A stretch of DNA of 64,000 bases from the NCBI GenBank assembly GCA_949316235.1, contig OX438750.1, positions 14,944,865 to 15,008,864 of the forward strand. Direction: 5' to 3'. This document shows positions 52,443-63,779 of this stretch, in pieces. The notes under the pieces were generated by a model. That model saw only the letters and a list, made by a program, of their open reading frames with translations. It was not told the DNA's origin and made no database searches. A program made the position numbers and the translations under genes. The first letter of the stretch is position 1, and every line of letters begins with the position of its first letter. The DNA comes from Oegoconia quadripuncta (lineage: Eukaryota > Arthropoda > Insecta > Lepidoptera > Autostichidae).

Positions 52443-54892
52443 TGTAAAAATCGCCGAGGACTCAAAACTATGACCAACAAAAAGTGTAGTTTAAAACAAA
52501 TTAAATGACAGATCCCGCTCAAATTTTGCGCGCTAAATCAGTACAGTGCTACCAACATGCAGTAAAAAAATTAGAACGACCTCTTTTACGCGGGTCTTTT
52601 TATTGACATATTCCCGATACTTTTTACACAGAGTAGTATACTAATCTAGCAGTATTTACGTCCGATATTTGTCTAATTTTTTTGACTGCATACGCTGCAG
52701 AGCTGAGCTTCTTCGCCAATTTATGGATATGAGGACCCCATTGTAATTTGGCGTCCAAAGTAATGCTCAAAAATACAGTGGACTCAACAAGGTCTAGAGT
52801 GACATTTTTTATCATTATATTTGTGGGCACCTCCCTGACATTAGGCAGTACAAATTTTACACATTTAGTTTTTTTCTCATTCAGTAACAAATTATTTGCC
52901 GTAAACCATTCTACTATTTGAGAAATAGCATTGTTCACGTCGTCATAATTTAATTTTAGTCTATTTACTTTAAACATTACAGAGGTATCGTCAGCAAACA
53001 ATACTATTTCATGTTTATCGTTTACAAGGTTTGGCAAGTCATTTATGTAAACCAAAAACAAAAATGGTCCGAGAATGGAGCCTTGTGGGACGCCCATACA
53101 GACTGTCGACCCTGACGATGTATTACCACTGATATCAACCCTCTGAACTCGGTTACTCAAATAAGAATTCAGAAGGTCGAGAGCTCGGTCGGTTACACCA
53201 TAATGACGTAATTTCCTGATTAAAGTGTCGTGATGAACGCAATCAAACGCCTTGGACAAGTCGCAAAATACTCCTATTGCATCTCGCGCATCTTCCCAAG
53301 CCTCAAAAATATATTGTAAGAGCTCGACACCTGCATCGGTTGTCGAGCGGCCCCTTGTAAAACCGAATTGTTTATATGACATTAGATTGTTACTGTAAAA
53401 ATAACTCAATATCTGATTTAATATAATTTTTTCAAAGATTTTGCTGAGAGTCGGTAGTATTGAAATAGGTCTAAAATTAGAGGGGTCTGATGTACTACCG
53501 GCTTTAAATAAAGGTATGACTTTACTGTGCTTCATCAGATCAGGAAATATGCCATCATCAGTACATTTATTAAAGATATAAGCTAAGTGTGGTGAAATAC
53601 AATCAATTACGGCACTAAAAATTTTTACTGATAAACCGTGAAGGTCGACAGTTTTTTTCTTGTCTAAAGAACGAAATGCTTTTAAGATGTCTATAGGACT
53701 TACATGATTAAATTTAAAATGGGAGTCACAAATCTCCACATTTTGTTTAAGTAGCGATTCAGCGAGTGTGGGACATGAATTCAGAGAATTTGTAGTTAAT
53801 ATTGGGATATCAGTAAAGAATTTTTCAAAAGCTTCTGCAACTTCTAATTGTGAAGTTAGAATTCGATCATTAATTTTTAATCGCGTATCAGTGTTAAGAG
53901 TTTTAAATTTGCCTGTTTCGCTAGTTATAACTTTCCAATTTAAAATTAACCAGAACAGGATACAATTTTAAACCATTTAGTGTGTCGCGCCTTTTGATTT
54001 CCCCGCCGCGTAGCGTTTCGTACTTTTCTCTGGAATCATTTATGTAATAATTATATTTAAATTATATTTTTATTTTAAACAAGAAAAGTAATACTATAAA
54101 TTATTTTTTTTTATGATTACCAATACTAACCAATTTTAAAGTTACACTTATTCAAATAAAAAATAATTCATCTAACTTACACCTTTCTATTAAAATGTCA
54201 ATTTACTGTATTAAAAGGCAAACTTCAAATAGTAATGCCTCACCCTTAATATTTAAGAAAAAGAAATTAAACACGGTCTGGCACAAAATCAGAAGGCGAT
54301 AGAATTTTTTGTTGGCCGAGCGGACTTCAACAACTCTCGTTCGACCTCTACGCCGCGCAACGCTTTGGATTTTTTTCTGGTCTCATTTATATAATAAATA
54401 TATATAAATTATATATTTTTATAAACTAGAGTAGTCATATTATAAATCAGTATTTTTTGTTTGTATGATAAGTTACCAATTTTATAGTTACGCTTATTCA
54501 AACAGAAATATAATACTTCTAAATTTCACGTTTCCTTAAAAAAAAAATTTTTTTTGTAAGGAGAGGTATTACGAAAACTTCAAATATGAATTCCTCATCC
54601 CCAATTTATACGAAAATGACACCAAACACGGTCTCGTATGTAGTCTCGAGGCGTCAGAATTTTTTGTTTGCGGAGCGGCGTGAGCGGTCTTCAACCACCC
54701 CCCCTCCCCCACCCGTGGCCGGATCTGGTGGGGCCAGGGCTTAATCTGCTCAATTTGACCTGGGCTACAACCGTACCAAGTTTCATGCTTTGGTCACAAT
54801 CTGCAGGGTTCATCGCAATAGGACCCGGACTATTAGAGGAACGTAGAAACAAAGAGATGAATTGTATACTGGATCACGAATAAGAAGTCTGC

Positions 54893-55040
54893 CCTTAGAT
54901 TACGTAACTTCATCGGTATCGTTATCGATTACGTTGACCAATGAGAAACCGTCAAATAGCCGTGCGCGCGATGAGTCAACCAATCACATGCCAGAACGTA
55001 ACCGAAGATAACGATGAAATTATGTAATAGAACCCATGGT
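54893..55040. mobile_element. Short MITE beside the fold-back element
   Basis: About 148 bp with imperfect inverted ends (TAGATTACGTAACTTCATC and the complement of CTATTACATAATTTCATC). It is related to 26820-26940. Confidence 0.5.
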
Positions 55041-55688
55041 TTGACCACAACCCATGTTATGGATAGTGAGGAAGTGGTTGTAGCATGCTATCCAAAAATA
55101 CCTATTTATTCATAATTTGAAAAGCCCCAGATTGGGGTTTACGAAGAGAACTGAAACGAGTTTGGGAAAAATCTGTGATGTGCTTGTTTTCTTTAATTTA
55201 TTCATTTAATTTACTCCTTAACAGTGATCCATAGTTTAAGTTTTCTATATTGTTATTATTTAAATAATAAGTGTAATAATAAGTAACATAAAGACTGACA
55301 TTTAAAAAGTATTGATATCAAAATTTGTGATTTACCCTCCCTTTTTCTATACCTATATCTTCTATATCTATAAATGATTACATTTTGTTTACAGTAAGTA
55401 AGTAAGTACTTTATTTTTCTTGTGAGAAATAGTCGATATTTAAACAATTTTAGTCGTGGTAGTTGACTGATTTTATTTGGACATGGTTTTAGACCTGTAA
55501 GACGTTCTCAAGATTGAGATTACCTTAAGTTGACCCTTGAGAATAAAACTGTATCAAAACAAACAGTAATGTTGATGTCAAACTCCCTTTTTTGAATCGG
55601 TGTGTGTTGTTACTGTAACATAAAAATTTAGATATATTACATTCTATCAACGAAAGACATATTAGAATGTTCAGACGAGCTACACAAA
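55041..55688. other. AT-rich intergenic DNA
   Basis: No gene recognised. A GTAA microsatellite followed by GTACTTTATTTTTCTTGTGAG near 55394-55420 looks like a retroposon 3' end. Confidence 0.35.
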
Positions 55689-55965
55689 ATAATAATAAAT
55701 AAATAAATATATTTGCACATACACACAGCGCCATCTAGGTCCACAGTAAGCATCTAGGTTTGTGTTTTGGATACCAGATGGTTGATAAACTACACAAATA
55801 CATTTTTTTTTGTAAATAAATACATGTATAAATGAAAAACATCCATAACTCGGGAACATATGTGTCTGTATTCATCATACAAACATATGCCCCTAGCGGG
55901 ATTCGAACCCGCGACCTTTCGGTGTAGTAGCAGAGTTTCTAACCACTACACCAAACAGGGCGTCA
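55689..55965 (-). mobile_element. tRNA-derived SINE, minus strand
   Basis: On the minus strand: head TTTGGTGTAGTGGTTAGAAA, B box GGTTCGAATCC, GGGGCATATGTTTG, a body ending GCGCTGTGTGTATGTGC and an ATTT-rich tail. About 90% like 62966-63235. Confidence 0.75.
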
Positions 55966-56330
55966 GATTATATTAACAAAAGGTTAATATAACCTATAAT
56001 AATAGAATCTATTCAATCAAGAAGCTGAGACAAGTTAAAAGAACTATAAAACTACCGTTCAAATGATTAGCGCGATACGAAATGTGTTTAACGTAATGTT
56101 TTTAGTTATGATTTAGCCTTGGTAATATCGTTCAAATTTAGCGCGATCGGCCCCCTGGTTCCTCACCACGCGAGTCGACCACGGTAAGGAGAAAAACTCA
56201 ACGGTCGGTTGAAATGAGAAATCATGCCCCTCTTCTTTCTTTAACTTCATTACTGTAAATATATTTAATCAATCACACAAATCAAAATTCAACAAAAAAA
56301 GTTTATTCTGGAGATCTCGGACATCGAAGG
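55966..56330. other. Intergenic DNA, nothing recognised
   Basis: No coding potential or repeat that I can identify. Confidence 0.3.
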
Positions 56331-56600
56331 TTTTTTTTTATGCACAACGGGTTGGTTGAAGGTGGAAACCCCAACACATTTGGGAGACTGGCTATCTTAT
56401 CTCTGACAACCGGAACACAACAATGCTATTAACATTGTTGCTTGGCGGCAGATTTATAAGATGGTGGTAGCTAGCCAGGCGGACATTTAAAATGCCCCAC
56501 CGCCAACCAAACCGAGTACTTAAACATGTACCCGTCTGGGGATCGAACCTGCGACCTCCGAATCGTAAACCCAACGTTGTTTACATTGAGCCACGGTCGG
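56331..56600 (-). mobile_element. tRNA-derived SINE (36706 family), minus strand
   Basis: Begins with the T run of its tail (56331-56339) and ends with the tRNA-like head (GAGCCACGG). A central piece of the 3' body is shortened. Confidence 0.7.
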
Positions 56601-56864
56601 TCAAGCCAGGGTGGTGAAATTATGAACCTTAATATATTTAGTTTAATCCATGTTTTGCCCACCTGCGTATGCTAGATTACGTCCTGACTGCTGATACATT
56701 GTGATACTGTGTAGTGCGAAGATAGTTACAGGGTATGCAGATGTGTATGTATGTCTATTACTATACCTACGACACATTAATTTTATTAAACAGTAATAAC
56801 GAACTAATCACTCTACCGATAAATAAATATCAACTCTTCTCATTCAATTGAAGCCTTTGCTATT

Positions 56865-57835
56865 CAAATTCAAATTCAAATTCAAAATATTTTTTATTTC
56901 ATAGGATAAAATTATCACTTGAAAACGTCACTATTAATATTACATTTAAATTTACGGCTCATTCACAAAGCTGACTCCCCAGAGAAGAACGAGCAAGAAA
57001 CTCTAGGGTTGCTCTTTTAAAGATTATGGGTTACAATTTGTGATTTCATAATTATATGAATAATAAGACAGCTATGTCCATGCTTGCTTATCATTCAAAT
57101 AGTCAGTGATTTTATAATAGCCTTTTGCTAATAATTTCTGTTTTATGATTGCTTTAAATTTATTTAAAGGCAAATTTTGAATGTCTACTGGAACCTTATT
57201 ATAAAAGCGTATACATTGCCCTTTGAACGATTTACTAACTTTATGAAGTCGGCTAACATAAACTGATAACTGCTTCTTATTCCTTGTATTAACATTGTGC
57301 CTATCACTATTTTTAACGAATAAGGTTATATATTTTTTTGCATATAACAAATTCTCATAAATGTATTGAGATGCCATTGTTAAGATATTAATTTCCTTAA
57401 ACTTATCTCTAAGAGACTCTCTAGGTCCTAATTTATAAATGGCACGAATAGCACGCTTCTGCAGAACAAAAATTATATGTATGTCAGCAGCGTTTCCCCA
57501 CAACAATATGCCATATGACATCAAGCTGTGGAAATAGCTAAAGTAAACCAGTCTTGCGGTATGAACGTCTGTTAAATTTCTGATTTTTTGACTGCATACG
57601 CTGCAGAAGCGAGCTTTTTCGCTAGTTTCTCAAGATGAGGCCCCCACTGAAGCTTAGCATCCAATGTCAGTCCTAAAAAGACAGTAGTATCTACAAGATC
57701 CAATTTATCACCTCGTACAAATATGTCAGTAGGCAGTTGTTTAACATTTGGTAAAGTAAATTTTATGCATTTAGTTTTTTTTTCATTCAAAAGAAGATTA
57801 TTTACTGTAAACCAGCTATAGTGAAATAGTCCAGT
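56865..57835 (-). pseudogene. CR1-like retrotransposon 3' part
   Basis: Minus strand RT pieces: 57830-57590 (WFTVNNLLLNEKKTKCIKF, VFLGLTLDAKLQWGPHLEK, AAYAVKK) and, in another frame, 57524-57072 (SYGILLWGNAADIHIIFVLQ to NDKQAWT). The 3' tail is an AATTCA-type repeat at 56865-56895. It is a close relative of 50332-53942. It is truncated before the palm domain, so it is inactive. Confidence 0.7.
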
Positions 57836-57909
57836 AAAATACGCAATGTTTGTGGTGTAACTTCCTATAATTAAGATTAACTTTAAGAAGTTCCTAATTT
57901 TTGTAGAAG

Positions 57910-58590
57910 GGTAGAGTACTAGAATAAAAATGTTTTCTAACAATTCTGTAGCTTGCTTTAGGTACCTATAGTATAGGTATTACCACTATATGTATATAAA
58001 GCTTTTAGTTATAAAACCTACAATATCAAATTAAAGTTGCCACTGTGAAATTCATTGCATTGTAGAAGGTGCTAAGATCTCCTAAAACAATTTTCTAAAA
58101 AAATTAATGAATGGCCACTTTATATTTTCTAAAAATAGTTTATTGTGGCGTGATATTTGCCCTCGGTGAAATTTTTCTTAAATATAAAGAAGTTATTGAT
58201 CGATTTTTTTTGTAAATAGTTACAAGAGTTCTAAATATATTAATAAAATTCACAGTGGTAATTTTAATCTGTCTATGTTTTATTACTAAACTAGCTTTCC
58301 ACCCGCGGCTTCGCCTGCGTGGAATGACTTTATCGCGGAAATTTGTTTAACCCGCGGGACCTACTCATTTTATCGGGATAATAAATATCCTTTGTTTTAA
58401 TCCAGGATATGCTCTACCTATATCAAATTTCATCCCAATCCGTTCATTCGTTTCGCCGTGATTGAGCAACAAACAAACAAACAAATATCCAAACTTTCGC
58501 ATTTATAATATTAGTTAGATACCTATACTATATCTAAAGCAAGCTAGCGATTTGTTAGAAAACATTTTTACTACTCCTACTCTATTCAGG
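57910..58590. mobile_element. MITE-like element interrupted by a Helitron
   Basis: Ends 57910-57982 and 58521-58590 are imperfect inverted repeats of about 70 bp (GTTTTCTAACAA..TAGCTTGCTTTAG and complement). The Helitron 58291-58519 sits inside. Confidence 0.5.
58291..58519 (-). mobile_element. Helitron, complete non-autonomous (Lep1-like)
   Basis: Plus strand begins CTAGCTTTCCACCCGCGG and ends TTAGTTAGA, the complement of the 5' TCTAACTAA; A and T flank the ends as expected for Helitrons. Confidence 0.75.
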
Positions 58591-58599
58591 TGCAAAAAA

Positions 58600-59380
58600 T
58601 CATGGTCTTAAGATTATAATAAATATACAAAAAAGATATTTATCAACTTAAAAAAAAAATTAGTTATAGTTAAATTTTCTAACTTAGTGGACAAATAGGT
58701 TGGAGCCTCAGCAAAATAGCTGTTTTTCAGTCTCCACCTCGTGAATTCTCTGAGAACAGAACGCATAACACGTCAGAAGTTGTTGCACACTACAATACTA
58801 TTGGCTACATGCTACATGCAAGCAAGCATTATATGACGAAAACTTAGGAGAATATAACTTTTAACTTTAAGTTAAAAGTGTATTCTTACTAGACTAAAAG
58901 CCGTAACACCACACTGCCGATCCATTTTTATACTGTCGCATGTTATAATACTAGTAATCGCCAAATAAAATTATTGTACCACCTATTAATGAATCAAATA
59001 TCACTACCTAAATCGACATTCATTGTGGAAACGCGGTGCAAAACGGTCCAGGATAAAATATATTTAGGAATATAAATTCAAATAAGTCAGTGTCAATATG
59101 ATTTTAATTTTAAACAATTTTCCTGCATGAAGTTTACATACAAAGAGAATTTACACAATTTAATAGAAGTACGGGTAAACGAAGTTGCCTTTAGTACTAC
59201 GGGTAGGACTACGGGTAATTTGATTTGATTTGAAACAATTGCCCATGGATCGACCAGTAGAACTCGGCGATCGGACCACGGGCAATAAACGGGGGCGACT
59301 ATTGTTATTATACTCCTACAATGTCAGTGTAACGAAGCCTCCAGTGTATCCACAATTTTTTCTCGTATACCGGATGAGTT
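58600..59380. other. Intergenic DNA, nothing recognised
   Basis: AT-rich. No open frame with recognisable domains and no clear repeat borders. Confidence 0.3.
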
Positions 59381-59384
59381 TTTT

Positions 59385-59735
59385 TACCGTAAGGAAAAAA
59401 ATAGGGCATATTAAGTAGGTACCTAAGTCAAATAGAAGGTATTGGCTTAGGTAGTTTATTTTTTTCAAAAACGCACGCACCGTAGATTGATATGCGAATG
59501 GCGGAATTCGTACGGGTTTTATCATGCGAAATTTATTTGGAACTCATATTTTCTGCAAATTTTCTTTATTTATTTTATTTAATGATGTAATTATGTGTAG
59601 TAGGCTACAAACGCGACAGTCAAATGATACCTAACGCGTTATTCGGATGGTTCTGAAAAAAAAAACTACCTATGCCAATTCCTTCTATTTCGTTTACCTA
59701 ATATGCTCTATTTTTTAAAAAGTCACCGGTATAAA
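59385..59735. mobile_element. MITE (TTACCGTAAGGAAAAAA family)
   Basis: Same ends and inner symmetry as 31954-32243 but about 60 bp longer and with a decayed right terminus (TTTTTTAAAAAGTCACCGGTA). Confidence 0.6.
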
Positions 59736-59739
59736 CTTG

Positions 59740-60339
59740 ACCTCATATTATATTATTATCTGTATTGTTTTAACAATATGTCTACTATCTAATATTATTA
59801 TACTGGATACCGCACTTAACACTCTTTCTCGATGCGTAACAGCTCCTCAAGTGTCAACTCAAGTGCGATTTGTATCTTGAGTACGGGCCTAAGACTCATT
59901 CGCTTTACTTAATAGGCAGACTATCACGATAGATAGCCAGGCGCAGATTGAACAAAATAAGGCAGCTTGCTTTATATCGCCGTTGCATTATTTAATATTG
60001 TTAAGGAAATCCTCCAGCATAATAATATTATCTAGGTACACAGAACAAATATGTTAAAAGCAAAATATCTTCAAAACGGCTGAACACATTTCTATCAAAT
60101 GTAGCTAGAACCACCTCAAACGCTCGATTTTCAAAAATAAAAAACGATTTTCATTTCTGTTCAGCCGTTTTGGTGCTACAATACCACAGACAAAACAATC
60201 ATCAAACTCCTTTTGCGTCAGAAATTAAAGATGGACAAAAGACAGCATTATTTAAAAAATAATATGTGAAACCTTCCTATACTTATCTCATTGCAAAGTG
60301 CGGCATTCATATAATTTATGTGATTGAAGACAAATATAC
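59740..60339. other. 3' flank of the Kazal gene
   Basis: No gene. The part next to 60340 should include the 3' UTR of the minus-strand inhibitor gene. No canonical polyadenylation signal stands out. Confidence 0.3.
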
Positions 60340-60851
60340 TTAGCAAGACTTTGGTTCATTAATACCAGTGCAGTGAATCATACATTCGTTCTCATAGAAC
60401 AACCCTTCATGGCAGACAGGCTTGTAAATGTCCGGACATACACACAGGTCACCGGAACTCATGACGTTCAAAGCTCTAGCTACCCTCCTCAAATTGGGCT
60501 GATGCGTGGAAGATTCCTTCGGGCACTCCCCAGCGGACTTCAGCTTCAGTTTCGGATTGTTTCTCTTCTCGCAATCAAACACACATTGGTTGGGGTAAGT
60601 TTTGCCATTGCTGCCGCAGACCGGCTTCAACTCTAATCTGCAGAGGCATAGGGATTGGTCTCCTTCGCAGGAGCCATGTTTCTCGATAGTTAATTGATCG
60701 TTTCTCTTGCTCTCGCAGTGGAGTACGCATTCGTTTGCGTACGTGACGCCATCTGTACCACACACTGGGTTGTAGTGGCGCGTACAGACACAGGGAGACT
60801 CAGATGGGTTTACTGAAGCGGTTGAAGCATACGCGGCTAGGAACAGGACGC
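60340..60851 (-). CDS. Kazal-type serine protease inhibitor, last exon
   Basis: The exon begins after a TTTCAG acceptor (60852-60857 on the minus strand) and ends in TAA at 60340-60342. It encodes the end of a hydrophobic signal peptide ([15 protein letters not shown]) and three Kazal-like units. Unit 1 is [20 protein letters not shown] with six cysteines. Unit 2 is [20 protein letters not shown]. Unit 3 is a shorter [19 protein letters not shown]. The CxC start marks non-classical insect Kazal domains. By the family rule the P1 residues would be Arg, Leu and Asp, so unit 1 may target trypsin-like enzymes (inference). The first exon, with the initiator Met, lies upstream (higher coordinates) and was not located. 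Probably secreted. Confidence 0.85.
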
Positions 60852-61026
60852 CTGAAATTATATATTTAAATTAAATAACCGATTTCCGGACAGTGTTGTC
60901 GAATAACAAGGACAGGCCCAGCCTTCGAGTCAGATATAAATCTAATTAATAAATTAAGAGTGTTATCTTATCACAAAGGGGTCAAGGGGATCATGACTGA
61001 AAGAATACCTCTGATGACATAATACC

Positions 61027-61264
61027 AATTTTTTTTTGGGGCCTTCCTCTTCCTTAGAAAGGACCTGGGAACGCATTAGCGGCTCCAGGCATGAGGTGCG
61101 ACAGGGCCCGGAGCGACGACACCCCCCTGGTCGCATCGAGATGCAACCCCGAGATTTAGCCGCCCGCGACCCTCACGCGACGTGCAGGGGGGCTAGCGAG
61201 CGTTGCCGCCCCCACGACGTCGCCTCCTGCGAGCAGGATCGGCCCTCCCGATCCCGCTCTGCGG
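61027..61264 (-). mobile_element. GC-rich retroposon fragment with 16-bp target duplication
   Basis: Flanked by CTGATGACATAATACC at 61011-61026 and 61265-61280. The T run at 61029-61037 is the A tail of a minus-strand insertion. The tail-proximal TTTCTAAGGAAGAGGAAGGC looks like the 3' UTR of a lepidopteran non-LTR element. Confidence 0.75.
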
Positions 61265-61300
61265 CTGATGACATAATACCTTATCCACCAAATTCTGGAA

Positions 61301-61506
61301 TCTAACTAATATTATAAATGCGAAAGTTTGGATGTTTGTTTATTGCTCAATCACGGTGAAACGGATTTGGATGAAATTTGGTATATAGATAGAATATACC
61401 CTGGATTAAGACATAGGATATTTTTTATCCCGATAAAGTGAGTAGTTCCCGCGGGATAAACTAATTTCCGCGATAAAGTAATTCCAAGCAGGCGAAGCTG
61501 CGAGCT
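61301..61506 (+). mobile_element. Helitron (Lep1-like), 3' end decayed
   Basis: Starts TCTAACTAATATTATAAATG preceded by A. The 3' end reads GGCGAAGCTGCGAGCTG without a clean CTAG. Confidence 0.65.
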
Positions 61507-61669
61507 GTAAGTTAAATATTGTATCAATTAAGAACTCATTCTCGAAGTTCTAGATGAGTCAGCTTGCCTAGGACAAGTAATCCAATTAGATAAGTCCAAC
61601 TTCGAGAAAGAGGTTAATCACCCGAATCCAACTAGGATGGACTGGGAAAGGGAAATATCGTCTACTCGC

Positions 61670-62960
61670 CCAAAATGCAATATAAATATATACACTTTAC
61701 AATAACATTACCATAAAAAGAATACAATTGGGCGGTCTTCTCGATAATAGCTATCTTTTCCAGGCAACTTTGACATCTAGAACTGCAATCTATATGGAAC
61801 GAGAATTGCAAATACGTATGCAGATATAAAATAGGTTCAGTCGTTTTGACACTACGATGCCACAGACAAAGTTATACACATATAACACTCCTCATTTATT
61901 TTTGTCAGGCACTGATTTTTATTTTCGACATTTGATTAAAGTCCAATAGCTTACGTAGTTCCTGAGAAAAGCAGATGTCACTGAAAGCTTCGGCAATTAC
62001 ATATTTCTCTTGCAACTTAGATAAATTCTCTTAGCCCTACTCTAATCAATTTAAATTGGTAAATTAAACTGCTGAAACGATAGGTTTTATATCTTAATTT
62101 ATATATTATTATCTAATAACTAAAATTAATATATTTTCGTTCTATGCTGTAAAGAAATGAACACTCCCTTTTCGCTAGTTTGAATTCAAGAGTTCAACAT
62201 TCGAATCGTCGAATTCGAACATACATGACGTCACGACCTTTATCCCAAGTGAGGTGGTCAGAGTTATCCCAAATAATAACATAAATGGGTAATTAAGAAA
62301 ACTTGCGACAGTTTCTTGTAACGGAAATGTCATCCAAATTAACAAACCAACGGTTCAAATTGAAATTCAAATCATTTATTGTGAAGTTACATGTGATAAG
62401 AGGGATACAGATGTCAGATCAATGAAATGTCCAATGTAACTTGCCCATTAGGCGTACAATACAAAGTATAAAATTTAAACAAAATGGTTCTCTAAACTAA
62501 TCAAGGCAATCCAGATTTAAATAAATGTCATTCATTTTCGGTGTTTAAAGCCAAATATCTTTGTAACAACTACACCGATTTTCATCAAACATAGCTAAGA
62601 ACTTTTCGCAAATACCAGTTGTCGCAAATAAAAAGCAATTTTCAAATCTGTTTTCGCGCTATAAAGCCACAAAAGCTTCAACTTGGTAATACCGCTGCCT
62701 TTTACAATAGTACCTATAAACTTACCAAACTTTAACATGTTTTACAAAAAACAGAGCTGTACTAACAGACAACACCGTGTTATTTGACGATTCCAATCCA
62801 ACTGCCGGAAATTAATAGAATACACGTATTATATTGAGGGTGTTACTAAATCGTGTTATTCCCTGAAAGTGCTATGATGTTATATTGTGTACTGCGTGGG
62901 ATTTTTACTAGCACGTTCCAGAGCTCCGAAAAAACACAATAATTTTTTGGGACAGACAAA
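61670..62960. other. Intergenic DNA with retroposon 3' remnants
   Basis: 61670-61830 resembles the 3' end at 43150-43330 (TATCTTTTCCAGGCAACTTTG). 62358-62520 is a CR1-like 3' end in reverse (TTCAAATCATTTATTGTGAAG). A repeat tail (ACGACCTTTATCCCA) is near 62232. No gene. Confidence 0.4.
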
Positions 62961-62965
62961 CCTTA

Positions 62966-63235
62966 TAATAATAATAATAAATATCTTTGCACATACACAC
63001 AGCGCCATCTAGGTCCACACTAAGCAACGAGGCTTGTATTATGGATACCAGATGGTTGATAAACTACACAAATATTTTTTTTGTTGTAAATAAATACATA
63101 CATAAATGAAAAACATCCATAACTCGGGAACACATGGCTGTATTCATCATACAAACATATGTCCCTAGCGGGATTCGAACCTGCGACCTTTTGGTACAGC
63201 AGCAGAGTTTCTAACCACTACATCAAACAGGTCAT
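62966..63235 (-). mobile_element. tRNA-derived SINE, minus strand
   Basis: Same family as 55689-55965, with an AAT-repeat tail at 62966-62981, B-box complement GGATTCGAACC (63170-63180) and head at 63235. Confidence 0.7.
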
Positions 63236-63426
63236 CAAAGTCGTATGTTTGGGATAGCTCTGACCCATTTGGGATAAAGGTCGTGACATTTATACATGTA
63301 TTGTATATGCCTAATCACAACAATTTCACACTAGGTGTACATAGAAGTAAACAAACTTATTAGAAGCAGTAGCACCATCGCTTTCCATCAAGTAAGCTGG
63401 CCATTTTAGACTAAGTATATATAACA

Positions 63427-63428
<2 letters not shown>

Positions 63429-63479
<51 letters not shown>
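63429..63479. repeat. (TA)n microsatellite
   Basis: About 25 uninterrupted TA units. Confidence 0.95.
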
Positions 63480-63481
<2 letters not shown>

Positions 63482-63523
63482 CATTTCCTCCTACTTTACC
63501 TTTATTTATTTTCTACTCCTTTA

Positions 63524-63779
63524 GCTATCAGCCCGCGGCTTTGCCGGCATGGAATCGCATTATCTTGGAAATTTATTTATCCCGCGGGAACTACATATAA
63601 AATAAATATCCTATGTATAAATATCGGGATAAAAAATATCCTATGTATAAATAAAATATCCAGGGTATATTCTATCTACCAAATTTCATCCAAATCCGTT
63701 CATCCGTGTCGCCGTGATTGAGCAACAAATAAACAAACAAACAGACATCCAAACTTTCGCATTTATAATATTAGTTAGA
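63524..63779 (-). mobile_element. Helitron (Lep1-like)
   Basis: Minus strand starts TCTAACTAATATTATAAATG (63779) and runs to a diverged 3' hairpin (CCGCGGGCTGATAGC). It contains an internal short duplication (ATATCCTATGTATAAATA at about 63606 and 63638). Confidence 0.65.

Larger units (their letters stand above)
51067..52624 (-). mobile_element. Mariner (DD34D) element interrupted by a SINE
   Basis: TA-flanked (51065-51066 and 52625-52626). The terminal repeats share AAGTATCGGGAAT.TGTCAATAAAA on both ends. It contains one transposase frame, with the SINE at 51123-51376 near the 3' end of the gene. Confidence 0.8.
50582..53739 (-). pseudogene. Reverse transcriptase of the CR1-like element, split by a mariner
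   Basis: 53739-52627: FRPISILPTLSKIFEK, KQFGFTRGRSTTDAG, VFCDLSKAFDCVHHDTL, GVPQGSILGPFLFLVYINDL, LFADDTSVMF, ending at DVNTARLVYY. 51064-50582 continues with YFHSLMSYGILLWGNAADI and the C-terminal tail to DDKQSWT. The RT catalytic motifs are intact and the only break is the insertion. The endonuclease and ORF1 are absent. Confidence 0.8.
50332..53942 (-). mobile_element. CR1-like non-LTR retrotransposon, 5'-truncated, with nested mariner
   Basis: Inserted in the right fold-back arm (between ..AAAATCAA and TTTAAAATTAACC). On the minus strand it encodes RT and ends in a GATTTT microsatellite tail (50332-50357), typical of this group. A related copy is at 56865-57835. The mariner at 51067-52624 splits the RT. 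Confidence 0.8.
47580..54832. mobile_element. Fold-back DNA element with about 1.7-kb inverted arms
   Basis: Left arm 47580-49277; right arm 49515-50331 continued at 53943-54832; loop about 237 bp. Termini are TAGTCCGGGTCCTATTGC and its complement, flanked by a possible TTA duplication (47577-47579 and 54833-54835). Removing the insertion at 50332-53942 restores continuous pairing with 48455-48480. Each arm has two diverged tandem blocks of roughly 300-400 bp in its outer half, each carrying a CGCGCGGCG- or ACGCGGCGG-like site, and the same broken CXC coding segment in its inner half. The superfamily is not recognised. Confidence 0.8.

Noticed and set aside
63429..63479. TA microsatellite as a functional signal
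   Set aside because: A simple repeat with no associated structure beyond its own composition.
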